A stretch of DNA of 64,000 nucleotides from Bolinopsis microptera (lineage: Eukaryota; Ctenophora; Tentaculata; Lobata; Bolinopsidae): the NCBI RefSeq assembly GCF_026151205.1, contig NC_087072.1, positions 11,818,169 through 11,882,168 on the forward strand. The letters are read 5' to 3'. Below the pieces are notes generated by a model, which was not told the DNA's origin, searched no databases, and saw only the letters and a list, made by a program, of their open reading frames with translations. A program made the translations under genes and the position numbers. Numbering within the stretch: the first letter of the stretch is position 1; each line of letters opens with the position of its first letter. Below are positions 1 to 12,300 of this stretch, piece after piece.

Positions 1-1
1 C

Positions 2-76
2 CGATCAGTGAGCCCCTACCTCCCTGACCCCACCAGACTCAGGGACTGGACTAAAGAGGGCCCCAAAATCTACTGA
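2..76 (+). CDS. C-terminal end of an unidentified gene (partial)
   Basis: An open frame enters from the left edge and runs 24 codons to a TGA at 74-76. The residues are mixed and protein-like (SPYLPDPTRLRDW, then KEGPKIY at the end), unlike the simple repeats that follow. It would be the last exon, or the end of one, of a plus-strand gene whose body lies outside the window. No family is recognised. A chance open frame of this length is possible, so the call is tentative. Confidence 0.3.
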   Translation, partial: RSVSPYLPDPTRLRDWTKEGPKIY

Positions 77-470
77 GCAACTTATTCCTGGTACTCCAGA
101 CAACGCACCGATATTCATGTGACAAAGAGAGCACTTGTTAGATGATCACCCCCACCAAGGAAAGGTCCATTTTTATCTAGGCTTACCAAATGTTGTGGAG
201 GTCCTTGATTGTAGCCAGATAGGAGCCGATAACGAAATCGCCATGGACAACAATTAACTGATAACGTTAAGTTAACTGATAACGAGGACTAAAACAAACT
301 GTGACTTATTATTGTAATAACTTTGTAGTATAACGTATTTGTTTTTATTTTATGGTTAATTATGACTAGAATAGTTAATAATTATAAAAGTGTATTCTTG
401 TTTTGTTAACTTAGATAATAACTTTTAAATATTGACAGTTTAATGTGTGTATAACTTTGTACCCTTATCA
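77..470. other. AT-rich non-coding stretch
   Basis: No gene or structured repeat is seen. If the partial gene to the left is real this would include its 3' UTR. Confidence 0.4.
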
Positions 471-1098
471 AGTAGCAGAGTAGTTCAGTGCATTCTAAAT
501 ACCTCCCTCTGCAAGCAATCCCTCCCTCCGCAAGCAACCCTCCCTTATCAAGTAGCAGAGTAGCTCAGTGTCAGTGCATTCTAAATACCTCCCTCTGCAA
601 GCAATCCCTCCCTTATCAAGTAGCAGAGTAGTTCAGTGTCAGTGCATTCTATCTCCCTCCCTCTGCAAGCAATCCCTCCCTCCGCAAGCAACCCTTCATT
701 ATCAAGTAGCAGAGTGGCTCAGTACATTCTAACTCCCTCCCTCTGCAAGCAATCCCTCCCTCTGCAAGCAATCCCTCCCTTATCAAGTAGCAGAGTAGCT
801 CAGTGCATTCTATCTCCGTCCCTCTGCAAGCAATCCCTCCCTCCGCAAGCAACCCTTCATTATCAAGTAGCAGAGTAGTTCAGTGTCAGTGCATTCTATC
901 TCCCTCCCTCTGCAAGCAATCCCTCCCTCCGCAAGCAACCCTTCATTATCAAGTCGCAGAGTGGCTCAGTACATTCTAACTCCCTCCCTCTGCAAGCAAT
1001 CCCTCCCTCCGCAAGCAATCCCTCCCTTATCAAGTAGCAGAGTAGCTCAGTGCATTCTAACTCCCTCCCTCCGCAAGCAACCTCCCTCCGCAAGACTG
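471..1098 (+). repeat. Compound minisatellite containing CCGCAAGCAACC
   Basis: About eight imperfect units of 60-90 bp alternate a segment reading TTATCAAGTAGCAGAGTAG with runs of CCTCCCTCTGCAAGCAAT and CCTCCGCAAGCAACC. Units differ in the number of the shorter inner repeats, so this is a two-level array. The CCGCAAGCAACC core recurs at 6912-7071, 8757-8775 and inside a coding exon near 9960-10000. Open frames across it reflect the unit length and are not taken as genes. Confidence 0.9.
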
Positions 1099-1489
1099 CC
1101 CAGTTTAGCAGGCTTGTCACATGTCAGTTAGCTGGCACGCTGGGGTGGGCGCCTCACGACTGGCCGCGTGTCTCTCCCTTCTTAGTGGGCTGAGTCTTGC
1201 AAACCTAATTGAAAGGTTAAATCCTATAATTGATAAACGGCGGTGTTGATCCTTCAAAATACGGGCTGCTGTTGTATGGGGGAGATACTGTAGGAGATAT
1301 AATATAGTACTAATAATAGTATACTAATAATAGTAGAGTAAAGATGACACGTCAACCCCCTGCAGGTGAGGAAGTGAGAAAGATAATCTGAGGGTAAAAC
1401 TTTGGATTTCCGGGGATTGTGTGAAAGAGGAAATTTAAAAAGTACTTCTGAATTTCGAAAAATTTTGAAATGAAATGTTAGTTGTATGA
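1099..1489. other. Non-coding, no feature seen
   Basis: Between two repeat arrays. Long minus-strand frames reaching into this stretch come from the TATAGTGTGTA repeat next door and are not considered genes. Confidence 0.4.
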
Positions 1490-1748
1490 TAGGTGAATTG
1501 TATAGTATATATGTGAATTGTATAGTATATATAGTGTATTGTACAGTATATATAGTGTATAGTGTGTATACACATGTATAGTATATAGTGTGTATGGTGT
1601 GTATAGTATACACATGTATAGTGTGTAGTATACTGTGTGTATGGTATACACATGTATAGTGTATAGTATACACATGTATAGTGTATAGTGTGTATACACT
1701 GCACATGTATAGTGTGCACTAGTAGTATATTGTATATTGTATAGTGTA
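1490..1748. repeat. TATAGTGTGTATACACATG-type simple repeat
   Basis: Degenerate tandem copies of TGTATAGTGTATAGTATACACA, broken by small variants. A shorter run of the same motif occurs at 5328-5375, next to the second tandem duplication. Confidence 0.85.
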
Positions 1749-3109
1749 TTTGACCAAAACCCATAATCATGGGTAGAGTGTACCGCTGCCAGTGTCTCTC
1801 TTTTCCAAACAAAAGGAAATGATATAAATTTGAGGAACAGTCCGCTAATGCAAATTGATACCGAGAATGAAATCGGTCGCTCGCTTTTTCAAATCAATAA
1901 GCTTTATTACAATTCGTGAGCCGTGATCGAATGGAAAAAGCGAGCGACCGATTTCATTCTCGGTATCAATTTGCATTAGCGGACTGTCCCTCAAATTTAT
2001 ATCATTTCCTTTTGTTTGGAAAAGAGAGACACTGGCAGCGGTACACTCTACCCATGATTATGGGTTTTGGTCAAATATCATCTCTTTTTGATTATAATGT
2101 CAGGATAATTTACACAGCTAGTCGAAACTTCATAAACAAGGAGGTAATTTCGACGATTTCGAAATTCTGCCTTTGAAAACGTTTCCTTGTGTTTAGTTAG
2201 GTATATCTGTCGATAACAGACTGAATATGGCACTTTTTACTCATTCAAGTTGGCATTAAATTCATATATAATGCCATTTAAATATCGTGGAAAGCAGAAT
2301 ATATTCGAAATCACGAATGAGCAAAATTCTCACCTTTCGCACGTGCAAACTTTGAGCGGACGTTGCGTGCGCATACAATATTGAATCACCGTAAATTTTT
2401 GCATAGTGGTATTTAATATATAGTTTGATAAGCATGCAAAGTTTCAGAAGATTTCAAAAAGAACTTGGATCACAACGGGACTCCAAAGTTGATAAAAATC
2501 GTGAAAATCAAAATTTTTTAGTGATTTTAGCTATTTTAAATCAATTTGGGCGTGTCCCCACGTGTGCAACTTTTCGATTTTTAACTTTAAAACTAGCCTA
2601 TAACACAATTTACACCTTTAAGAAGCAAAATTGAGCTCCACAACCCAAGGGATGGCCCAACACCAGAGAATACTAATTCACAACTTTTGTGTTTTTATAA
2701 AATTATTCTTCAAAAAATCACTAACTTCAATAGCAAATATCTTTATGAAGGAGTAAGGTAGGAAACTTTTCCGGTAGATTTTCAGAATGCTTGAACAATT
2801 ATCTAAGGTGAAAATGTCCTCAGATTTTGAATAAAATTACTCCTTAATGGTTTAAAATCGATTTGAAAAGTTGTTATTTTGTCAAAAATCAAGTTTTAAA
2901 AACACTTAAATTGATGACGTCATCAAGTGATGATGATGATGATAAATTATTTTTCAATATAAAGTAAACTAAAGTATAAACGATTATCTTTAAAACCTGT
3001 GGTTCGAAATGACTGTATCTTTTGTACTTTTGAATCTACGGACACTTAAATGTAGGCTACAATTGACTGCAAAAAGCGTCTATACATATTATTATTATAT
3101 ATATATATA
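1749..3109 (+). repeat. 1.36-kb tandem unit, copy 1, with foldback head
   Basis: The unit begins with an inverted repeat: a left arm at 1749-1890 and a right arm at 1934-2075, 142 bp each and nearly perfect, with a 43-bp centre at 1891-1933. The remaining ~1 kb (2076-3109) is AT-rich with no supported gene. The whole unit is repeated directly at 3110-4470. The foldback outer ends read TTTGACCAAAACCCATAAT. Confidence 0.9.
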
Positions 3110-4470
3110 TTTGACTAAAACCCATAATCATGGGTAGAGTGTACCGCTGCCAGTGTCTATCTTTTCCAAACAAAAGGAAATGATATTAATTTGAGGAACC
3201 GTCCGCTAATGCAAATTGAAACCGAGAATGAAATCGGTCGCTCGCTTTTCCCATTTATTCACAGCTTACGAATTGTAATATAATAAAGCTTATTAAATGG
3301 GAAAAGCGAGCGACCGATTTCATTCTCGGTTTCAATTTGCATTAGCGGACGGTTCCTCAAATTAATATCATTTCCTTTTGTTTGGAAAAGATAGACACTG
3401 GCAGCGGTACACTCTACCCATGATTATGGGTTTTAGTCAAATATCATCTCTTTTTGATTATAATGTCAGGATAATTTACACAGTCGAAACTTCATTAATA
3501 AGGAGGTAATTTCAACGATTTCGAAATTCTGCCTTTGAAAACGTTTCCTTGTGTTTAGGTAGGTATATCTGTCGATAACCGACTGAATATGGCACTTTTT
3601 ACTCATTCAAGTTGGCATTAAATTCATATATAATAATGCCATTTAAATATCGTGGAAAGCAGAATATATTCGAAATCACGAATGAGCAAAATTCTCACCT
3701 TTCGCACGTGCAATCTTTGAGCGGACGTTGCATGCGCATAAAATATTGAATCACCGTAAAATTTTGCATAGTGGTATTTAATATATAGTTTGATAAGCAT
3801 GCAAAGTTTCAGAAGATTTCAAAAAGAACTTGGATCCCAAGGGGACTCCAAAGTTGATAAAAATCGTGAAAATCAAAATTTTTAGTGATTTTAGCTATTT
3901 TAAATCAATTTGGGCGTGTCCCCACGTGTGCAACTTTTCGATTTTTAACTTTAAAACTAGCCTATAACACAATTTACACCTTTAAGAAGCAAAATTGAGC
4001 TCCACAACCCAAGGGATGGCCCAACACCAGAGAATACTAATTCACAACTTTTGTGTTTTTATAAAATTATTCTTTAAAAAAGCACTAACTTCAAAAGCAA
4101 ATATCTTAATGAAGGAGCAAGGTAGGAAACTTTTCCGGTAGATTTTTGGAATGCTTGAACAATTATCTAAGGTGATAATGTCCTCAGATTTTGAATATAA
4201 TTACTCCTTAATGTGGTAAAATCGATTTGAAAAGTTGTTACTTTGTCAAAAATCAAGTTTTAAAAACACTTAATTTGATGACGTCATCAAGTGATGATGA
4301 TGACGTTAAATTATTTTTCAATACAATGTAAACTGAAGTTTAAACGATTATCTTTAAAACCTGTGGTTCGAGATGACTGTATCGTTTATACTTTTGGATC
4401 TACGGACACTTAAATGTAGGCTACAATTGACTGCCAATTGACTGCCAAAGCGTCTATATTATATAATATA
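3110..4470 (+). repeat. 1.36-kb tandem unit, copy 2, with inverted loop
   Basis: Directly repeats copy 1 with scattered substitutions. Foldback arms are about 3110-3251 and 3300-3441. The part after the foldback has the same orientation as in copy 1, but the centre between the arms is the reverse complement of the copy-1 centre: AATAAGCTTTATT then CAATTCGT in copy 1, and ACGAATTG then AATAAAGCTTATT here. Confidence 0.88.
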
Positions 4471-4478
4471 TATATATG

Positions 4479-5327
4479 CTTCACGACAATCTGTTGTAAA
4501 ACAGGGGTTCCAGAAAACCCACTTGCCGATACTGCTGAAACATGAAATTTTTTTTACAGTCGATTTGGACAAGGTCTAGACGCCCTGCAAAGTTTCAGAT
4601 CTCTAACTCAATTTTAACACGGTTTTTAAGGCACCTGAATATGGCGATTTTGGGTTTTTTACCTAATTTCGTATAACATGCTGGCGCGTATTTTGCGCAA
4701 ATTTCTTAAAAACCTCCACATAACTATTTCTTATTCCTGTCATCTTTAACATTGAATTAGAATGTTTTTAACTTTAATATACCTGCTGAACTACTTTCGA
4801 TGAGTCTTAATGCCTGGAAAACAATAAAGGGGATATAATAGTATAGGGGGTAAATAGTATTGTGAATATAAGGGCGACGGTAATGCTTGCCAGCATTGTG
4901 ATCTTCACGACAATCTGTTGTAAAACAGGGGTTCCAGAAAACCCACTTCCCGATACTCCTGAAACATGAAATTTTTTTCACTGTCGATTTGGACAAGGTC
5001 TAGACGCCCTGCAAAGTTTCAGATCTCTAACTCAATTTTAACATGGTTTTTAAGGCACCTGAATATGGCGATTTTGGGTTTTTTACCTAATTTCGTATAA
5101 CATGCTGGCGCGAATTTTGCGAAAATTTCTTAAAAACCTCCATATAACTATTTCTTATTCCTGTCATCTTTAACATTGAATTAGAATGATTTGAACTTAA
5201 ATGTATCTGCTGAACTACTTTCGAAAGAGTTTTAATACCTGGAAAACAATAAAGGGGATATAATAGTATAGGGGGTAAATAGTATTGTGAATATAAGGGC
5301 GACGGTAATGCTTGCCAGCATTGTGAT
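4479..5327 (+). repeat. Tandem duplication, two units of about 424 bp
   Basis: Both units start CTTCACGACAATCTGTTG (about 4479 and 4903) and end GCCAGCATTGTGAT (4902 and 5327). They differ at scattered positions. No coding potential is credited: minus-strand frames here overlap in several phases and have no recognisable content. Confidence 0.88.
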
Positions 5328-5654
5328 AATAGTGTATATTGCGTATAGTATACACATGTATACTGTATAGTGTATACTTCGCCCATTTTGGGGTATAATT
5401 TACTGGGCTTTGACTGGTTGAAAGTCGAAAACCCGCGAGCCACAGAGGCACAGATAATTTGTATCTGCGAGGAAATTTTAAACGTTCTGGATGTGGGACC
5501 ATCAGTCTTCTGATGTGTCGCTATGACATCAGTACGATATTATTACTACATGGTAAAATTAGCACGTCAAATTTGCTCTTGCCAGGCAGTACGCTGAATT
5601 TAAAGGAACAATGTAAAGTAGTCTCTTCTTATTATTATTATATGTTTAAACTCC
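5328..5654. other. Non-coding, no gene seen
   Basis: Begins with a short run of the TATAGTGTATAC repeat. The rest has no supported feature. Confidence 0.4.
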
Positions 5655-6206
5655 TGTAACCCCCTCAACACTCCCTGGTAACCTCTGGTAACCCCTGGTA
5701 ACCACCGCAACACACTCCCTGGTAACCCCCTCAACACTCCCTGGTAACCCCTGGTAACCACTTCAACACTCCCTGGTAACCCTGGGTAACCCCTGGTAAC
5801 CCCTGGCCCTGGTAACCACCTCAACACTCCCTGGTAACCCCATCAACACTCCCTGGTAACCCCTGGTAACCCCTGGTAACCCCCTCAACACTCCCTGGTA
5901 ACCCCCTCAATACTCCCTGGTAACCCCTGGTAACCCCCTCTACACTCCCTGGTAACCCTGGAAACCCCTGGTAACCCCCTCAATACTCCCTGGTAACCCC
6001 CTCAACACTCCCTGGTAACCCTGGTAACCCCTGGTAACCCCCTCAACACTCCCTGGTAACCCCTGGTAACCCCCTCAATACTCCCTGGTAACCCCTGGTA
6101 ACCCCCTCAACACTCCCTGGTAACCATGGTAACCCCCTCAACACTCCCTGGTAACCCTGGTAACCCCCTCAACACTCCCTGGTAACCCTGGAAACCCCAT
6201 GGTAAC
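5655..6206 (+). repeat. GGTAACC minisatellite
   Basis: Tandem units built from CTCAACACTCCCTGGTAACC and CCCTGGTAACC. GGTAACC is itself a near-palindrome. Unit order varies, giving a higher-order pattern of one long unit followed by one to three short ones. Confidence 0.9.
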
Positions 6207-6911
6207 CCCTGTGCCCTGGGTTCTGAAATACCACATACTGAACACAAACTTGACAGTTGAAATATTTAATAACCGAGCCAGAGAACTTTATCAAAAACTG
6301 TTAATTGTAAATCACATCGAACTGGGCGGTGAAAAACATTGTTAAAATATACTGAGTCATGATAAAAGGATAGTATTTTAGTAATATGGGATATGGGGGG
6401 GGGGGGGGGGGGGGTACCAGTTTGTGAAAATGTAGAATAGTACCGCTGAGGTTTGGGAGGCAGCATCCCTGCATCATAGGAGGTCCCCTACATCTTGAAC
6501 CTGCTCTCCAGTACTGCATATTGTTCCTTCATCAACTAACATTTAACGCTAAATTACACATGGTCATATATTGCCCGCTGGATCAATGAAAGTCATCAAA
6601 TCGTATTTCCCAGGAAATTTGGAATACTCATGTTATGTGTAACTAATAATTTCCCAGGAGAATCGTGTCAGTAACCAGAGTTCGGACAAATCATGGCATC
6701 CTAAAAATGAAGCGTCATCTATACTACTATCATACTTATTTTATTTCGGTTTATCCAAGCTGTGAACTGTCATATGGTTATATTGTAACAGGCCACATCT
6801 CGATATGTTCCCAGTACTGAATAACGAAAAATACTGAATAATAGAAAAGTGAAATGAGTACCTGAAGTGCCAGAATGGTTGCAACCACGTGACTACCTCA
6901 CTGTTCTATAA
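6207..6911. other. Non-coding with a 20-bp poly(G) tract
   Basis: A run of 20 G lies at 6395-6414. No gene is supported in this interval. Confidence 0.5.
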
Positions 6912-7071
6912 GGGTCCTCCGCAAGCAACCCTCCCTCAGGCAGGGTCCTCCGCAAGCAACCCTCCCTCAGGCAGGGTCCTCCGCAAGCAACCCTCCCTCA
7001 GGCAGGGTCCTCCGCAAGCAACCCTCCCTCAGGCAGGGTCCTCCGCAAGCAACTCTCCCTCAGGCAGGGTC
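6912..7071 (+). repeat. 31-bp minisatellite (GCAGGGTCCTCCGCAAGCAA)
   Basis: Five nearly identical 31-bp units of GGTCCTCCGCAAGCAACC followed by CTCCCTCAGGCAG. One unit with two changes is found in antisense orientation within the coding exon near 9960-9990. Confidence 0.92.
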
Positions 7072-9395
7072 CTAGCTTCTGTTCATACAATCATCCTAAA
7101 ATACTGTTTTAACGTTATTTCCTGCGTTATTGAGATAATATTTAGTGTAAAATAACTAATTGTTATACAATCCAGAGTAGCGGGCACTGTGTTAAAGGCA
7201 CAGTATTGAAATAGGGAAGTTATGGAAATTGAACTGACACGTGCAATTAAGCGCGTCGATAAGAAAGCAATGTAACCATTACCACCATTTCATTACGCGA
7301 CGTTTCACTGTAAGAGTGTTTTCATTTTCTATACATGTTTGAAGGACAGTAAAAACTCTACAGAAAGTGAGCACAGTTCACTCATTTCAGTCGTGTGATA
7401 TTTCCCGTTTAAGCGCACTTTCTCTGCCAGTGCCCCACTTCCAGAGGATCAGTAGTCAATCCACCGCGAGTATATAAATTATACTAACACCTTCAACAAT
7501 GTGCTCTTAAATAAGGGTCTGTCTGTGTGTCTGCATATCACTCCCAGACTCGCGAGAACGCGGTATTTCACTATTTACGGTATTTAAAGGAGAGACATAT
7601 CATAAATTTCTAAATTAAGATATTGACATCGACGTCATAATGAGACCTTGAATTGATATCAGACAGACCACCACTAGTAGTAGCCAGTAGTAACCACTAG
7701 TAGCCAGTAGTAATAGGGCCCTGTTAAGATTTACCAGGACTACAGGGCTGCTCTGCTTTATGGAAGTGAAGTAGTCGGTACAAGACTAAGAAGCCAGGAC
7801 TACAGGGCTGCACTGCTTAATGGAAGTGAAGTAGTCGGTACAAGACTAAGGAGCTGATAAGAAGTTAGGGCACACAATTATAAGAAATTAGATAAAATAT
7901 AAAAATTCGAAATGGCCATGTGATTGTGACAAGCACGCACGTTTATTAATTCTAAACTTGCTCGACCCATTCTCACAGAAGATACCAGAAGGAAGACGCA
8001 GCTATTAAGGATGTTTAGGAAGATGACCTGGGTGATTGGTAAAATTTACAACTTTGATAGTAGGCAAAAATTTCAACTTTGCTTCTCTCGACCTTGTTTG
8101 GTCTGTAACTTCGTCATCTATTGTTTAATTATAAAATCTTCTTGTATGGATTATCAATAATGTTCAGTAAAAAAATCAGCCAAAAAACTTTTAAAATGAC
8201 TGAAATATCGGTATTACTGATTACAGTGACAGACTTCTCAAAATTGAAAAAACTTTCCAAAAAGAAATTTTTTTTTCGAAAGTGCGTACTCTCAAAAAAT
8301 TTTTCGATGCATCAAATCTTATTATATATTATATTGTTTTATTATATATTATATTTTTTTTATCTATACTTTTATAATATGAAGTCAAATCCCGAATCTC
8401 GGCAAAAAAGGTTTTGGTGTATTCCCCGTTAATGGGTGGCAAGTCCCCCCCCCCCCCCCCCCCAGCCCGCCAGTTTACTGACTCACATATTATCACTGAC
8501 GGAGAGGAAGGGGGTTTCTAAATGATTACGCTAGTGTAATTTTAACACAATAGCTATGTGTAAAACTGATTACGCCAGTGTAATTTTAACACAATAGCTA
8601 TGTGTGAAACTGATTACGGAGGGGTGTTAAAATTTGCTAAAAAGTGATTTTGTCATAATATGTGAAGTGTGAACAACCCCTAACTTGTTAGAGAACGATA
8701 TAATATTTGATAGTTAAGCGCTTTAAATGTCACTCCGTGTTGTAGCTATCACGTGTCCTCCGCAAGCAACCCTCACGTAAATACAAACTATAAAATTAAA
8801 ACTATAACTATAGGTAGACTACCAATAACTTTAGGTTCACTTTCCAACAGACCCACTTGCACTCAGCGTTGCGGAATTAGTTCTCCTTTCCAATTTCATG
8901 GCAGTATTTCTGGCTATTAATAGTTTACCCACGCAGATGCTAGAGTGTTTCAGTCGAATAAGACGCAATGTATCATATTGTAAAAGCAATAAATTAAAGA
9001 ACTCAATTTCTAGGTCTAAACACAACATAGAAAAGTAAAAACATTAAGATCCCCTTTTTCTAATTTTGACTATCAGACCTCGGAGTGGGCTTGGTAAAGA
9101 AGTCGTAATAGCTGCGCTTAGCAACAACAATATAAAGGGTTTTTAAATTGTGTAAAACTTAGAAAAATAAATATTGTCGAATCCGCTCAAACACTTAAAA
9201 CAATGTTTTTGTCAAGACTTTTAACGCAAACGAACCAAAACTTTACTTTCTCAAACGATAACTCGAACCTCGAGTACTTTTTACTGGTTGTTCTATACAT
9301 TTGTTAGCTGCTAGTGGTTGTAATTTTACAGTTATTTAATGAGGTTTTTGTATCATACATGGCAGATTAAGACGGAAAGTGTTTTACCCACCAGA
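7072..9395. other. Non-coding region with small tandem duplications
   Basis: No gene is supported. It contains a 60-bp direct duplication at 7733-7792 and 7793-7852 (CCAGGACTACAGGGCTG), a 44-bp unit repeated about twice from 8524 to 8617 (GATTACG-CAGTGTAATTTT), a 19-bp poly(C) at 8445-8463 and one isolated CCTCCGCAAGCAACCCTC core at 8757-8775. The segment around 8250-8330 resembles 58630-58710 (ATCAAATCTTATT), so it is probably a dispersed repeat. Confidence 0.55.
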
Positions 9396-12300
9396 TCAAC
9401 TTCGATCAGCAGATTTGTCAGAACACTCAGGCAGCTCCATATTTCGTGGAATCCTAAAAATGATATGGTCCTTTGTTGTCAACAACACTTCCCCTTTAGT
9501 TAAGATCTGATTCTTACTGAGAACCCCGATACTTTTGATTGGTTGGATACGTTTAGGGGGGCTAGTTTTAGAGTCTGAGGAGCGTTTTAAGGAGCTACTG
9601 GGTCCGTTTAGAGGCAACAATCGCACAGTAGGTATGTTAGCTGCTGAAACTCTGGGCACTGCTGCGAAGGAGTCGTGCTGCACACCTGCTTTCACTATCT
9701 CAGGTGGTTTTAGTGGGGATCTGGGTAATGAGAGAGGTTTGGAGAGTTCTTGCTTAAGCAGACCTGATTCTTGGGGTCCTGACAATTCCTTCTTCAAAAC
9801 AGGATCCTCGGTTCCCCCGTTTGTTGATTTTCTTTTAGGATATATTACAGATTTACCGTCACGAATCTTACGCCAGGACATCCCATCGTTGGGTAATATC
9901 TCACTAGAATCTGATATTATCTGTGCGACTAACGTTTTCCGCTTACCCGATCCTGCTTTCAATGAGGGATGGTTGCTTGCGGAGGATCCTGCTTTCAATT
10001 TGAGTCCTCCTGAAACATGAACTGTCTTAGTCTCCACCGGCCTCGTCTCGCACTCTTGAGCAGGTTTGACAGGCTCAGGACTGGTAGACTCGTTCTTAAC
10101 GTTCCCCTCACACGTTGCAGCTAATGTCGGTAATGAAGATGAGGGAGGGTTGCTTGCGGGGGCATTTTGCTTGTTTTTAGAATGGTTCAGCCTTGCTCGT
10201 CTTCTCTTTGGGGGACCAGAAGGTGATGGTTCGGGCGAAGCTTCAGAACTCTCTTCAGATTTAATTTTGGATTTGAAATATCTGTCAGACCTGTATCGTC
10301 GGTTCCACTGACTACCAAACGCACTCAACATCTTTTGGGGAATGAAATAATACAAGCCTGCATAATCCTTAATCATAGAAACATGTTTCATCCTATAAGT
10401 TTTACTCTCGTAGGAAAGGTAACCATCAACACCAAATATGGAAAAGCTGACATCAGCCTTCTCTTCTAAACACTCGATAGTGTCGGTTTCTTCAATGCTG
10501 TGCCGTTCCATGAATTGCCACTTCAACCGTGATCCAACACCCCTATCCAATCTTTGCATGTTCGTAAATTTGTTGTACATTACTTTTCTTGTTTCTTTAT
10601 CCATGGTATGTTGCTCCTGATTAGACAGATTTTATTAGGAACAAATAAACTCAGTACAGTAATTAAATAGAGAGAAAAAAAAAACTGAACTAAAAAGCCG
10701 GGCACACACTTTATATGGTCAACTACCATCATATTGCTACACTAACCTCGAAATCGAACTTTTCTCTCATCTCATAAACCGCCAGGGTTCTCAGAATATC
10801 CCCGCCTTTAATGACGGAACGTTTTGCAAACACGTCGCTAGATTGGAATACTTTAATGGACCCTTCGTTCTCCATTCTTATTATACGAAGGTAAGTTCCC
10901 GGTTTTAAACGAGAAACATTGTCCTGTAACAATGATCTGTCAATACAAACCATTGGGATCGTCCTGTTAACGTGGGATTGCCTGTGAAGTAAGGAGCGTT
11001 TTAGTGAAATCTAGAGTTGCAATATTCCATCAATTTCTTTACCCATGAAAATGTAATTTTCTGATTTACAAATCACATATTATATGGTCAGTGCGTAATG
11101 TTCAAGACCAAGGCACTCAAAATTTCTCTCGCTGGTTTTGGAAAATACCTGAATATCCCTGATTTATCTACGACACGGATGACACAGGCGTCGGTGCAGT
11201 GCATGTCCCTTCTGAATATAGATATCAAGTTGTCGTTAATCTTGGTAGAGGATATTTCCAACATGCTCTTACGATGGCAGGGTCCCCGGCCCTTGGAACT
11301 TGGTTCCTCTTTAAGCCATGTGTTCAAGGGTTTTGTATCTTTTCGCGTCATGGTGTTCAGTTTCTGACAGGATATTTGAGGCTGTTCTGGTCTACGGGGT
11401 CCTGAGAAAATTGACTTCAGTCATTAATAGGAGGTAAAAGAAGGGTAGTAATAAATAATCAGCAGATCGAACATTGATGGGATTCGAATACAGCACCCTA
11501 GTTCCTAGGAAACCGCTTTCGTTTTCGCTGGCGCAAAAGCGTTCTATAATTTCACTGGCGGGTAAGTCGCGCAAACATATTGCTGCGAAGTAATGTGTTT
11601 TCTATAAGAAATGCGCTCTAAATTAACAAAGCCAACTTTTTTATCACTCTACGGCGCGCAGCAGGGCGCGTTACACGCACTGACAGTATATTCGTGCCAG
11701 CCAGTTGCGGATCCAGTGTCAGTGATAATTCTAGTTAACTTACCATATCACATAATAGAGTCTATCAGATCATTTAAAATATTCAAATAAAAAGTAGTAT
11801 CTCACCGACAGGCTGAATATCGTCAGCACTGTTTAGCTGTGAATCATTTTCATACGTGTTCAGCAGATTCTCCACGTGGCCTGCCAAAAGTAATGTTATC
11901 AACACTGTTTACCTAACCGCATTAAATTAAGATTTACCTGCCTGCAACGTTGTAACGATTTTCCTCCACAAAGTTAAAATCATCGATTACATCGGTTTCT
12001 CTATTCGATACGGACTTCGTAAAGTCATCAGTTATGGTGACGAAGTCAGGCACATTTAGTTGTAGTAATTGAAATTACTATTTGGCCATGGTGACTTAGT
12101 GACTGCAGCTATGATAATTTCGCTCAAAAGGACAGGGTAAGGGGAGGGGGAGGGGAGTCAGATCCGAACAATTGTTATGTCACGGGATCAATGTTAATTA
12201 ATAATACCAAGATAAACAAACTGCGTCATTTAACACAGTACATAGAACACTGCACAGTACACAGTGCACAGTACACAGTACACAGTACACAGTACACAGT

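Noticed and set aside
471-1098. CRISPR-like array
   Set aside because: No unique spacers between repeats; this is a minisatellite in a eukaryotic genome.
1254-1812. Minus-strand frames rich in Tyr, Thr, His and Ile
   Set aside because: Translations of TATAGTGTGTATAC repeats in three overlapping frames; not coding.
11938-12060. Minus-strand frame NVPDFVTITDDFTKSVSN between exons 1 and 2 of the 733-aa gene
   Set aside because: No in-frame acceptor precedes it. Exons 1 and 2 already join in phase (A + GC gives Ser), so it is treated as intronic.
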